Shown: positions 35,867 to 47,103 of the stretch, in pieces
Layout of the letters: every line of letters starts with the position of its first letter
How positions within the stretch are numbered: position 1 is the first letter of the stretch
Assembly (NCBI GenBank): GCA_028622995.1
Contig: JAJQJQ010000004.1
Span: forward strand, 434,001-498,000
DNA length: 64,000 nt
Direction: 5' to 3'
Source: Panagrolaimus kolymaensis
Taxonomy: Eukaryota > Nematoda > Chromadorea > Rhabditida > Panagrolaimidae
Translations under genes and position numbers: made by a program
The notes under the pieces: generated by a model
The model's input: the letters and a program-made list of their open reading frames with translations, nothing else
Told to the model about the DNA's origin: nothing
The model's database searches: none

Positions 35867-38186
35867 CTATTGATACCCGAATTTCTTCCTTTCCACAGGA
35901 TGTGTCAGGATGGTATGTTGAGATTGGATCAGATGAGCTTCGTAGTGGATCATGTTCTTCTTCAATGATGTGAAGGCCGAATGTGGAGGCTCAACATGAT
36001 TCTGAAAAAAAAGGAACAATTATTAAAAACTAAAAAGAAGAAAAAGCTTACAGATATTGCTTTCTCCACTATTCGTCTCCAATCACGCACAGCTTTCATT
36101 TGAATTTTCTTTCTCTTGATGATGTTCATATGGGCCTCTTCCATATCATCGAAGGCGACACGATAAGAGATCACTTCATTAGGTTGTTCAATAAGAATAA
36201 TATCCATGGTGCAGAAAGCGACCAAGAAGTGTCCAACATTTTCATACTCAGCTCCAAAGATTCTTCGCTGCTCCTAAAAATCAAAATCATAAGTAAAAAT
36301 GTAAACAAAAAATAAACAACTAACCCTAGCATCAAGTGGGCGATGGAAGCGCTGATGATAAGCTTGACGTATAGCATTTTCGGTGATTAAACCATTTCGA
36401 CAATTACCATTTGAGATTACAAGGTTGACCGCTTCGATAATCCGATATTTAGCCTAAAAATAATGGAGCATTAAAGTTGGGATAAAAAAGCAAAAATAAA
36501 ACTAACTTCATGTGGGAATATACCAGTTAAGCTATGATCGTTCAAAATGTTGTACATATTTCGGTATACGAAACCATCGTCCTCGCGTTGAACAGCGATA
36601 GCATTCAACAAGTCAAAACTGTCAGCAAAATAAAGGATCAAGTCTGTAATAGTTGGAATGCCCATCTTCAATAAAAGTTGGTAGATGTTGTAACGATGAT
36701 TCTTACTAAAACGAAGAAAAAAATAAGACGAGTTTATTTAAACAAAAACAACTATCAAAACATACATAATAAATTTAGCGATTCGATTTTCACTTATAAA
36801 ATAAGGCGTATTTGTCGCCATTAAAATATGATGGACGATTTTGCTAATAGTTACGATATACATGTTGACCTTGCATTTATGTTCTGGAACCAAGTCGATG
36901 AAATGAAGAAGATATGCGCGATCACATTTATTGAGTTTATCACAAGATTGTTCATTGAAGATCTTAAAGTATATATCCCTTTGGGATTCACCCCAATAAG
37001 AAACAGCTTCCAATGATTCATAAGCTGCCATGTCCATTAATTGATTCAATTCAAGATTCGGTGTTGAGTTTGCAACTTGGTCTTCCAATGAACTCGGAGT
37101 ATGTTTCCTAAAAACAAAAATTTCATTAGAATAAAAAAGATGAACTTTTAGTATTAACACAAATTGTTTTTCAAGTTACAACACTTACGTGATAACAGCA
37201 AGAAGAGATTCATAATCTTTGACTTCATTTGAGTAGTGAATAGCACCAAATACGTTGTTAAACCAAGAATCATTATAGTTTGCTCTATTCGTTTTACCTT
37301 CCCAACAAATAAAATATTCGATATCCGGTGTAATTTCAGACCAATTAACGTTGTCAGGATTCACATTAAGATGATATTCATAAACTTCAATAGCTTTATC
37401 CTTGAGTTTTTCTTCTTTAGTAAGTTCATCTTCAATATGTTGGAAAGAGGTACGAAGTCGAATGGTAGCAGATGCATCACTTTCACCTTTAGGAGCAACA
37501 CGGATAACAAGTTCACGAGAGCAGAAGAAGCATATAGCGACGAAGAGTTCAAAATCACAAAAACTAAGTTTACCCTAAATTAATAAGGATAAAAAGTCAT
37601 TCATAGCTCAGCCATATCAAAAACATAATAAACCATAGTAAATATTAAAAACACATACAGTAGGATGCAATGTCCATTTTTGAGCTTTAGAAAAATATTT
37701 GTTCCATACTTTGCAAACATCGCCTAATTTGACAGCACCAAGTTTATCACCACCTCCTTTCTTTGTAATATGATGAACACACCAAACGATTGAACGACGA
37801 AGCTGAAAAACAGTAACATAATTTAATGATGAAAGAAAAGTCAAGTAAATTACAGAAAAAATAAATTTGATTGGTCTTTTTGGAGCCATCAGGTCATATC
37901 TTGAGCAATAAGACCGATAATTACGACTTTCATCCATAGTACTTTGAACTTGAAGAGGATAAATGAGGCATGCAATTTCAGGTAATTTGAGGAATTCACT
38001 AACACTTGTTCCATATGGTCCATATCCAGTATCATCGACGCCAATGAGACATTCATCCACGTTTCTTGATGACATACAACTTTTTTCAAGAATTTTGAAG
38101 ATCGAGCATGCTGTTCGAGTAAGTCGCCTTTTTTCTTCCAATGTGAGATTAGGAAACGTTGTTGAAAAATCAAGAAGATCAGACAT
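35867..38186 (-). CDS. Uncharacterised 629-residue protein
   Basis: Eight exons: 38186-37854, 37802-37659, 37574-37189, 37107-36766, 36705-36507, 36453-36325, 36273-36052 and 36001-35867. They sum exactly to 630 codons. No signal peptide is seen. The sequence is rich in conserved-looking aromatic and charged positions (for example 'DVCKVWNKYFSKAQKWTLHP', 'YGESQRDIYFKIF'-like and 'AFDDMEEAHMNIIKRKK'). The middle part is probably helical, and the end is basic with 'RKIQMKAVRDWRRIVEKA'-type helices. I do not recognise any family. Codon use and clean splicing argue that it is a real, expressed gene. Confidence 0.75.
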
Positions 38187-39304
38187 GATGAAGACTAAAA
38201 ATGAATAAATAAATAAAAATCAAACAAATGTCGTCGTAATAATAATATAATTAGAATAAACACTCTGATGTGTGAAGAAAATATGGGAAGCGTTAAGTAA
38301 AATAAGCATTCGACATTTCATCAAATGAAGAAAAAAATAAGCAGATTTTGAGAGAGATGCATCAAAAAGGAGAGTACTCGCGCTTCCATTTGCATTCTCA
38401 ACAAGACGCAAGATAGCTTGAATTAATTTTTTTGATAATCAAACCAAAAATTGACGAAAAGTAATAACATAATCTTTCGTTAGGTCATGAAAATTTAAGT
38501 TTTTTTTTCATGGGTATAAAACGTTGTTAAAATTCGAATCAAAGTTTGATGCTAATAGTTTAGCAATGAAAGAAAATCACAGAAATATATTGCTAATTTG
38601 TTTTTTGATTTCTGGAATTTCAATCAAACATTTGCTGAAGCTTGAATCTTATACTAAATTTGTTGTTTGTTTGATTTCGTCGCAACATTAACATCATTTC
38701 ATAGACCTCTTCTTCTTGAATGTTCAAAAAAAGGGTAAATATCGATTAGTGTTATTCGGTACTTTTACTTTTTTTTTGAAAGCTATTGTTTTGTTGCTTT
38801 TTTGTTTAAAAACTATTTTGGTCTTTGAATTTTTATGGATAATTTTTGATAGTAAAAAAATATAAAAAATATTCTCATTGACGTGGTGCATACATTTTTT
38901 ATTCCAAAACAACTTCATTCAATTCAAATCAAAAAAATATGTATGTAAAATTTTATGATTGTGTTGATTGGAAAAAAACAAAAATTCAAAACCCACATAA
39001 AAGCAAGCTTATAACAACTGATAAGCAGCAACCAAATAAGAAGGTGTTAACCGTCGTGTTTTTTTACACATGAATGGGAGTAAACAAAAAAATAATTTTG
39101 TACTTAAAACATGAAGAAATAAATAGTATTATTACTCATGTGACTATCAGTAATTTATTTTATGCCTACATAAAAGGGGCTGTTTTCTTTTAGAAAGAGA
39201 TAGGCCTTGTTTTTTTCATTTTCGTTTCATCGTTGTCTCTTGGAAGCTGCTCCAGTGTTTTAAAGAAGAATTTGCTTTTTTATTTTTTGACTAACTTTAA
39301 AAAC
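38187..39304. other. Divergent intergenic region, orphan gene / one-CUB gene
   Basis: Presumed bidirectional promoter space. A TATA-like 'tacataaaaggggc' at about 39167-39180 lies 125 bp before the CUB ATG. No other gene is visible. Confidence 0.5.
39167..39180 (+). promoter_or_regulatory. TATA-like core promoter of the one-CUB gene
   Basis: The motif cataaaaggggc is oriented toward, and 125 bp upstream of, the ATG at 39305. Assigned by motif and position only. Confidence 0.4.
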
Positions 39305-39993
39305 ATGGTAAATGTGCAATTAATTACTTTATTTTTCCTTCAAATTTTATTCATCCTTCCCCATGGTTTACCAATCAGCAGCAATACCGAAGCACCACCA
39401 CCACCGGATGAATCAGATATTATTTTATCAGAAGACTTGACTAATTGTCCAAAAATAATTAAAACCAGTTCAACTACTGGTCATTTTCATTCTCCAAAAT
39501 ATAACAAAAAATATCCAAATAATTCTGAATGTAAATGGATAATTAAAGTAAGACATTACAAAGTTTAAGATTATCCAGCAAAAAAAAACTGTAACAAATT
39601 TTAGGGTCCATCTAAAACTAAAGTTAAAATAACTTTTGAAGAATTTGAATTGGAAGGTTGTTGTGATTATGTTTATCTTTATGATGGATTGGATGATAAT
39701 GATATAAATAAAATTAAAAGGTTTGTTGCTCGTTGCCTAAAAGCTGGTAAAGTTCATTCCCACTAAAATTATTTACTCATTAGCCCTTTTTCAATGGGGT
39801 CAAATGTTTATGGATGTTGTTTGCATCCCAAATTGAAAAATAAAAAAATAAAAAAATGTTTTTTAGGCTATCAGGCAAACATTCAAAGGGACTAACATTT
39901 TCAACCAAAAAGACAAATGCTATGACCGTAAAATTTACTTCCGATGCAAACTTTAGATATAAAGGATTTAATGCAACTTTTAAAGCAGAATAA
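39305..39993 (+). CDS. Secreted protein with one CUB domain
   Basis: The exons are 39305-39547, 39605-39720 and 39867-39993, giving 161 residues. A signal peptide (VNVQLITLFFLQILFILPHG) precedes a Pro-rich linker and one CUB domain: 'FHSPKYNKKYPNNSECKWII', 'EEFELEGCCDYVYLYDG', 'LSGKHSKGLTFSTKK' and the final 'FRYKGFNATFKAE'. It shares the CC-D motif and both intron positions with the two-CUB gene 4.3 kb away, so the two genes are paralogues in opposite orientation. An extracellular binding role is likely; the ligand is unknown. Confidence 0.9.
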
Positions 39994-40438
39994 TCATTCC
40001 CTAATTATGTTAATATTTTATACCCATCCATTCATTTGTAAATAAAAAAAATCCAAACAAAAATTGTTTTTTTCCTTTTATTAACTACATATTTTCAAGC
40101 AATATTATTGCCCTTGACTTTATGCGTTTTACAGTAAAATCATCTCCAAAAAGTGTAATGTTTTTTGTTGTTAGAATTTTTGTTGAGTCGAGCCAAATTT
40201 TTTTTATAAAACTAACATTGCTTTCAAAAATCGTTTAATGGTAAAAATTGAAAACATAAAAGCATAAGCATGTAAAGGATAAGGTGAAATTGAAAAACAA
40301 AAAGGGAGCTTCACAATTCCACAAAATAAACTGCCACAAAACTTTGTATTTGACAGATATATTAATTACATTACCTACGAATAAGGTTTTAAATTTAAAA
40401 AATTGTGGATCTAAAAAAGAAAATTGCAATAATGATCG
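39994..40438. other. Intergenic region before the TIR element
   Basis: Holds the 3' UTR of the CUB gene (aataaa near 40041). No gene seen. Confidence 0.5.
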
Positions 40439-40440
40439 TA

Positions 40441-40701
40441 CAATCCGTTACCAGGTTGTTTGAACAGAGAAGGGAAGGGAAGAGAAGAGAAGGGCTTTTA
40501 TTGAAAGTAGCGCGGTAGCGCGGTAGCGCCGTTTTCTTTCGTGTTGGGACCACTCATTTTCATTTTTTTAATTATTGAAAGTAGCGCGGAAGGTAGCGCG
40601 GAAGGTAGCGCCATCATTTTTTTTGATTATTTTTCACAGAATTAGGCAAATAATTAAAAGCTTTTTATTTTATAAATATGTTTATTGTTTGTCAATTATT
40701 A
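40441..40701 (+). repeat. Left terminal inverted repeat with tagcgcgg iterons
   Basis: About 261 bp match the right end in inverse orientation. Order: terminal motif, GA-rich tract, 'cttttattgaaag', a cluster agtagcgcggtagcgcggta, the sequence around 'gttttctttcgtgttggg', a second cluster of 'gtagcgcggaag', then A/T-rich sequence ending in 'tgtttgtcaatt'. Confidence 0.9.
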
Positions 40702-41008
40702 TCACACATACTGTTTAAAAATATATTTGTAATCTGTATATTCCATGTCACAATTGAACTTTTTTTTTGTGTCCTTGGATTGGAAATTGCATCAGGATTG
40801 TGAAATGGTTGAATCATCTTCCCCATATGGATCGGATTCTATTGAGAAGTACGTTTACTTAAAGGTAGCTCTTTTCTTGGAAAATGAAAGGAATGATAAA
40901 AAAAAATGCTTGTGCAGAATGTGTATGAATGAAAGGCATTAGAAAGGTCGATGATTTGCCACCATTTTATTGTGCTTTATTATTAACTTCCCCATAATTT
41001 AATCCATT

Positions 41009-41458
41009 TTGTCTTTAAGAGTTTTTAAGCTCGACTTTCAAATACTTATGGTTCCAGTATGTGAAAAGAGATATTGGTATTTAATACTTTTAAAACTTGT
41101 TACTATAAAAGTTTATGATAGCTTGCAATGGGATTTTGCGCCAGTTTATGAACCCTTAAAAATGATTGTTGAAGCTTATGTCAATATGCGAGTCGAATAT
41201 GACCATAAATATGCAACTGTAAATTTACAACTTAATGAATACAATTGTGATGTTTACATTTGTCGAATGGCAGAAGAAATATGTTTTAACGGTGAAAATA
41301 GGTTTTTTGTGCCATCCCATGCATTTAAAGAAAGAGCTTGTGTTCAAATAAATCTGCCTTTTTATGGAATCTTAAATGTTTGGCGACAAATCGGCCAACA
41401 TGCAAATGATTTTGTAGCTCCAATAAAGCATTTAGGATATATTTTTAATAATAATTAA
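41009..41458 (+). pseudogene. C48/Ulp1-like cysteine protease remnant
   Basis: The frame encodes 'VPVCEKRYWYLILLK' then 'IKVYDSLQW' and 'VNLQLNEYNCDVYICRMAEE'. This follows the Ulp1/SENP/adenain-type pattern (…HW.L….YDSL… then Q-N…DCG…C..AE). The catalytic His position reads Tyr (TAT, one transition from CAT), and the DCG context of the catalytic Cys reads NCD, so activity is unlikely. Another ORF in the same frame lies upstream (40745-40942). Ulp1-like proteases are carried by several DNA transposons and by Polintons. Confidence 0.6.
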
Positions 41459-41689
41459 CAAAATAAAAGCAGCGATGATAATTTGATTGCTGAAGTTAAA
41501 GATGAACAAGATAAAGAACCAATGACATTCAATGAACAAAGTAAAAAATAATCAATGGATTAATGATGAAACAATTGATATTATTATGAACAGAGATGTT
41601 ATCGATGGCCATGACGATAGACTTTTAGTAAGTGCAATTTGTTTGGGATTTCATTTCTCACAATTGAGGTCCATCGAATGGTGGTGCTA

Positions 41690-41971
41690 AATATTTAGAA
41701 CAAGGTCCGGTTGAATATGGAGCTCAACGCTTACTAACTAATACAGTTTTTAATTATAAAAATTTCAAAATCGAAGATTTACAAATTGTCACATGGAGAG
41801 GAAATATTTATGATTCTTATACGGCTATAATTCGTTATGACGATACCAAAGAAAGTTTCGTTATTGACGATTTTAATATAAACCTCGATACTGCGGATGC
41901 AACGTCAGTTAGAAAAACTAATAAAAGAAAACCCAGTGACGATACCATAGTTGTAACACCAAAAAAATGAT
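41690..41971 (+). pseudogene. Unknown element-encoded module
   Basis: An open stretch encodes 'YGAQRLLTNTVFNYKNFKIE' and 'YTAIIRYDDTKESFVIDDF', then a basic, Thr/Lys-rich end. No family is recognised. A weakly similar pattern recurs near 46550-46690 in the right half. Confidence 0.35.
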
Positions 41972-42635
41972 TAAAATTGAAGAAGATTTAAATCAACCAA
42001 ATACTCAAACCAATGCATGCAACTGCTGTAGAAAATGAACCAATGGATATTGATAATAAAGATTTTGAAAAAGAGGGTTGGTATAAAAAAGAGTCTGTCG
42101 AAACTATGAAGTCTTACGCTTATAAAAAAAATAATTAGTATGACAGATGATAATCTGAGATGAAAAATGATTGTAATTAATCAAAAATGAATGCAGCGGT
42201 AAAATTGAACGAAATGCAAAGAAAACGTGAAGTAGCAAGGAAAAAAGATTATTATTATTATCACCTGAAAATAATAATAAAAGTAACGAATTGATACAGC
42301 TCTCGAAAAAAAAATTTATTTCAGAGAGCAAACAATAATTCTTAAACATCAAAATGCTGAGATGATGCGGTTCCTCGTGAAAATGAAACAAATGGAGAAA
42401 AACGTGAAAGATGGGATAGCGTAAAAGAAAATATAGCCGATTTAATGAAATTACAAAAAATTGAACTCCAGTAAGCTATGGATAATGCTAAATATAAAAG
42501 ACGATGTGTGACTTAAACTGTAAAACCTTTTGTGAAAAGAGTTGGATCTTGTTTTACAAATGTTAACATTATTAATTACGAGAAAGGATTAAATCTGTAC
42601 TCATTAGTAAAGCCGAAAAGTTTAAATAAGAATAA

Positions 42636-43730
42636 CGGCAACCCGGTGGAATCTGTAATCCATGCTGTCGACTAGGTAAAATAATTCTAGATTCATTAAT
42701 TGATGATTACCACAAAGATTTTAAAATGTTTATGAAAAAGCTAGCATAAGGATAAAAGCTTAGTTTAAAACTTTCATACTAATATTCGTAATTATAACAC
42801 GAGCCATAGTTTGCTCAGATGCATCCAAAACATGTTACCATACATACTAGCATTAAAAGATCAAGGAAGAGTTTTGCACATAATGGGTCGAATTTTTTAT
42901 TCAAGTAACAAAGCCAATGCATTTGACGATCAACTTTATATTCTGGACAGTCATAAAGCAACAAAACAAAGAATGTATGCTCATACCAATTTGGAAGCGA
43001 ATTTGGATGGAAATTTAATGGGAATGATTGATAAAGCTATGAGGGAACATACAGTTAATGTGTAAAGTTTTGTAATGTTAAAGAAAACAACTGAAAGAGA
43101 TAAAGCTGAAAAATAAGCTAATAATGAATCCATTCAAGGTTTAAAGTTAATAATTTTTGTTAATAAACCTAATGCAAAAAGGAATTTTGATGCAATTGTT
43201 GCCTTTGAAGTAGCAATGATCTAAGGTCAGAATGGAGAAATTTTCAAAGAAAATATTGTTATTATAAAAAGGAATATTGATGGTGAATTCAAAAATATTT
43301 AAAAGAAGGTTATAATGCGACAAATCTTTAGTTTATCCAACGTTTCATACACATGGAAATTTGGATTTTTATGAATTTACCAAAAAGAAAATCCAAATAT
43401 ACCAAATTCACAAAAAAATGAGTAAACGAGAATATTACGCTTATAAATATCATGTAAGAGATGAAAAGGCGAATGGCTTATTGCATTATGGTGGAATGCT
43501 TTTCTTACAACATTTATTTCAAGGGCAAAACAGAAAATCATCAAATAAATTATTTGAGATTTAATAGGACAATATCCATGCGGCTATTTATACTGATTTG
43601 CGTTAAGGATTAAATATTGTAAAAAGACATCAAAGGATGACAATTTGTCAGAAAGTATTTATGTTTTACCGAGTTCATTTTATGGTAGAACAATAATGTA
43701 TTTGAGTAAGTAGATTTAGAGAGAAGTGCA
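42636..43730 (+). pseudogene. Helitron Rep N-terminal domain remnant (Helitron_like_N)
   Basis: Successive frames carry, in family order, 'CCRLGKIILDSL', 'FHTNIRNYN', 'DDQLYILDSHKAT' (QLYI.D motif), 'NLDGNLMGMIDKAM', 'FDAIVAFEVAMI' (NEVA-like), 'SLVYPTFHTHGNLDF' (YPLLFPHG-like), 'REYYAYKYHVRDEKANGLLH', 'GGMLFLQHLF' (RLFQQYLVD-like) and 'SIYVLPSSFYGRTIM' (LPSSF.G motif). Numerous stops and at least three frame changes break it. The downstream HUH endonuclease and PIF1-type helicase regions expected of a full Rep are absent. This is the N-terminal half only. Confidence 0.85.
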
Positions 43731-46700
43731 TCTTCAAAAAGATTGAGAATTGTGTTATTACCCAACTAATTTTCTGCGTCCTTTTACTTATTATAGCTGG
43801 ATACGACGAATAAGTTCTTTGAAATTAAATCATTCCCTTTTCTCCTATTTCCATTCGTGTCCTTCTTTTGTTGCTTAAATTGCATAGGTTTTCAGCAAAG
43901 GATGCTAAATTGTTGTTAGCTTGCTAATTTGTTACAATTTTTTTGCTATTTGTATCCATTAAAACACAACTTTCATTGTAATTTTGGAAAGAAACATACG
44001 GGGATTAGTAATCAAAAGTTTGCCAAATTGTGCTAATGTGGATAGAGCTAACCGGTAGTCTTTTTTTGCAACAAATTCAAAATCATTTGATATTTCATAA
44101 ATCATCACTACTTCACTATCTTCAACTTGTTACATTAGGAATGCTGTTGTTGATGGGTAGTAAATTGTCTTTTTACTATAGGAGCAAACTTAATTATTCA
44201 AAACAAAAAGCAGGCAGTTTCCATACAAAGTTTGTTATGAGCAACTATAATTAGCTTAATGCCAGCAAATGTTCATTTACTTGATTTTTCATTCAATGGC
44301 TACAAAAGCCTTATTTTTCGCTGAATCATACTCAAATTTCAACAGTTTATATCTGCTTCTTTAACATGCTTCATTATTGGACAACAAAAATACAGTAAGC
44401 TTTCAAAAAACTTCAAAAATACTAACAAATAAAAAAAGGATTTTTTTGAAATTATTAAACACTTTATCATCATCAACGTTGTTATTCTCCTTTTCCATTT
44501 CATCCTTGAATTGGATTTCATTAAAAGAATTCCAATGGATTTTCATCCATGGCCATGGCTCTTCGTTCATCGGGTGTGAAATTTTTGATGAGTTTGAGGT
44601 ATTTTTGAATTTTTGGGCCTCCACGTTCACCATTTTTATTAAAAACATAATATCATGCAGCTTCAAAAAAATTTTTGAGAATAAAGAAAGTCGGCTTAAA
44701 AAGTTCAATCTTTAAATTCCGCATCAGTGAAAGAACTAAAAATTAATTTAGTAAATTCTTGATCCTTGGATGATTCGACAAATCCAAAATGATTATGGAG
44801 TTCAAGAAATTTTTTAAGTTGTTTTTGATTCATCTCAACATCGATGGTTCATTTATTATCCGTATGTTCCGTAACATTTTTAAGAAAGAAACAAGAATTA
44901 ATAACGCGTGGACCAATTTTAATGGCAAAATCAGGGATAGCAATGGAACAAAGAATAATTTTTGTCGCTTCTGATGGAAGAATATCAGCAGTTTGAGTGG
45001 CTATTAAAGCAGATAAACAGTGGAGAAGTTGAGCAAATAAAAATGTAAAAAATGAATGACATTGAAATAAATTTTAATAATGTAAAGAGTTGTTGTTGTT
45101 ATTGTGGCATGTCATATATATTTTTTAATGCTTGCTTTGTGAACAATGGACTCCGTTAATTTATTTTTGTATAAGAAACTTGTTTTAAGGCTGTATTAGA
45201 ATAACTTATTTGGCTACTAACTTGAACTATGTAAATGCAGCACAAAAAAGCAAGCATCAAACCCTAAAAATAGCCGTTTTGAAATAAAGCTCAATCCATT
45301 ATGATGGTGTTTCGAAGGTGAAATAATATGGCACATAATTATGATGCATCCCAGCATGGATATGAAATCCTTTGGCAAACAGCAATGAAAAATAAACGAC
45401 CAGAAACATAGCTATAATTTCCACTACCTCCACATAATTTGATTTAACTTTATTGGAATGACAAAATTAACTTCCAAATTCAGAAGAGATTGTCGAAATT
45501 TTGGAAAGTTTAATTACACCATTTCCAAATCATTAAAAAAAATTGATTAATTAAGCACTAATGGTGATTGGGTTTTGTTGAACCATCACCACCAAGTCCA
45601 GAAGATTTAATTCAAACACATCTTGCATTTGGGAATGATGAGAAGGTCAAACCTCCATTGCCAGACTTTTATAAAAATACTTTATGCTTGAAACAACACA
45701 AAGTAAATTTGTTAACAATCGAGACCTTGCTTTATATTTAATGATAGTAGTTTGTAGAAAAAATACTTGCGGGACTGCAAAAGAAGCTCCAACCATTACT
45801 TCCAGCATAGCCATTATTCCAGAAACTATCTCCAAGAACTAGTGAGTTTTTTCTTTTTTAAGAGGCAGTTAAAGATTTTAATTTGTTGCAAACATTGATG
45901 TACATTATAATTATTTTTTGTTATTATGAACATTTAAGCAGCTTCGCAAGTTAATCGAGTTCTAATGCTTATGAGTTACCAGCTTCTTCAATACAGCCAA
46001 CGCCTCAATTACTTCAACAATCAACTTAAAAAATTATCATTTATGCGATTATCAGTTAATAAATGATGATCAAAGCCAATATTATGATTTCTCAAATCAG
46101 AGCCAAGATTATTATGACTGAATTTAAGTCTAATATTATTTCGACAGCTTGAGCTTTTTTTATCTTTCTCTTTTTAAAAATTGTTATATCAATAATAAAA
46201 AATAAAATTGTTAACGATACATAGTATTCCTAACAAATAAGTCAAATGTTTCTTTAACCTGAGCAATTTCAATCTTCTTTAAGAAACAGCTCGTGAAAAT
46301 TAACACAAGCACTCCGAATGCTTGAAATTAAAGTTCCCCAATTGGTGTAATAACTCGATTTGGGGAAGAAATTATATATTTAGCAATACAAAACGTTCTT
46401 TAAACTCATCATAAAGATGAATTTATTCTTATTGAATCCGCAGAAGCTCCAACTCCAATATAAGATTTTTACGATATCTCGGATATAAAAATTAGATATC
46501 GAAATGATATCAATGGATTTTATTGCGGAAGTCATCACTCAAATAGTTGATGCAAATTTAGTTTTTATTAAAAATTTGAAAATCAAAATATTAATTTGGA
46601 ATTCTTCAACTAAGGGTTGCACGAATTATTGCGATAATGGAATACCATAGAGATGGAGAAACTATAACTCACAATGAATATGTAAATTGCAAATTTACTT

Positions 46701-47103
46701 TTTCTAATGTACAGAAGAAGCTGAAATAAATACAACTATCTAAGAAAATATAAAGAATGAAGAAACTTCAGCAGATGAAAATTGTCTAGCTATTGCTTCC
46801 ATTGAATCCACAGCTTATTCCCCCAATTTTCATTCATCCATTGCCTGAAGAAGAAATTTTATAACCGTTGAAAATCCAAGTTTTTCGATGAACTTTTCAT
46901 GGAATTATTTTGCCTTTTGATATGTGGCATTTGATTGATGTAACTCTTCAAACCTCATCAAATTTTAATATTATTAGTAAAGATGGAGTGACATTACTTC
47001 CAATTCGAGAAGTTCCCAAAAAAAGGCAAGGGAAACAAATTACGTTGTTAATTGTTTAATCCAGCTGGACATGCCATGTTGTCATGTATTTAGCCATTAA
47101 TAA
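43731..47103. other. Internal debris of the TIR element
   Basis: About 3.4 kb with short interrupted reading frames on both strands (for example 44403-44708 minus, and Pro-rich coding-like sequence near 45585-45670 plus). No domain could be assigned. Confidence 0.4.

Noticed and set aside
44377..44715. Overlapping ORFs on both strands inside the TIR element
   Set aside because: Both are mutually exclusive, low complexity and without domains; likely chance in decayed sequence.
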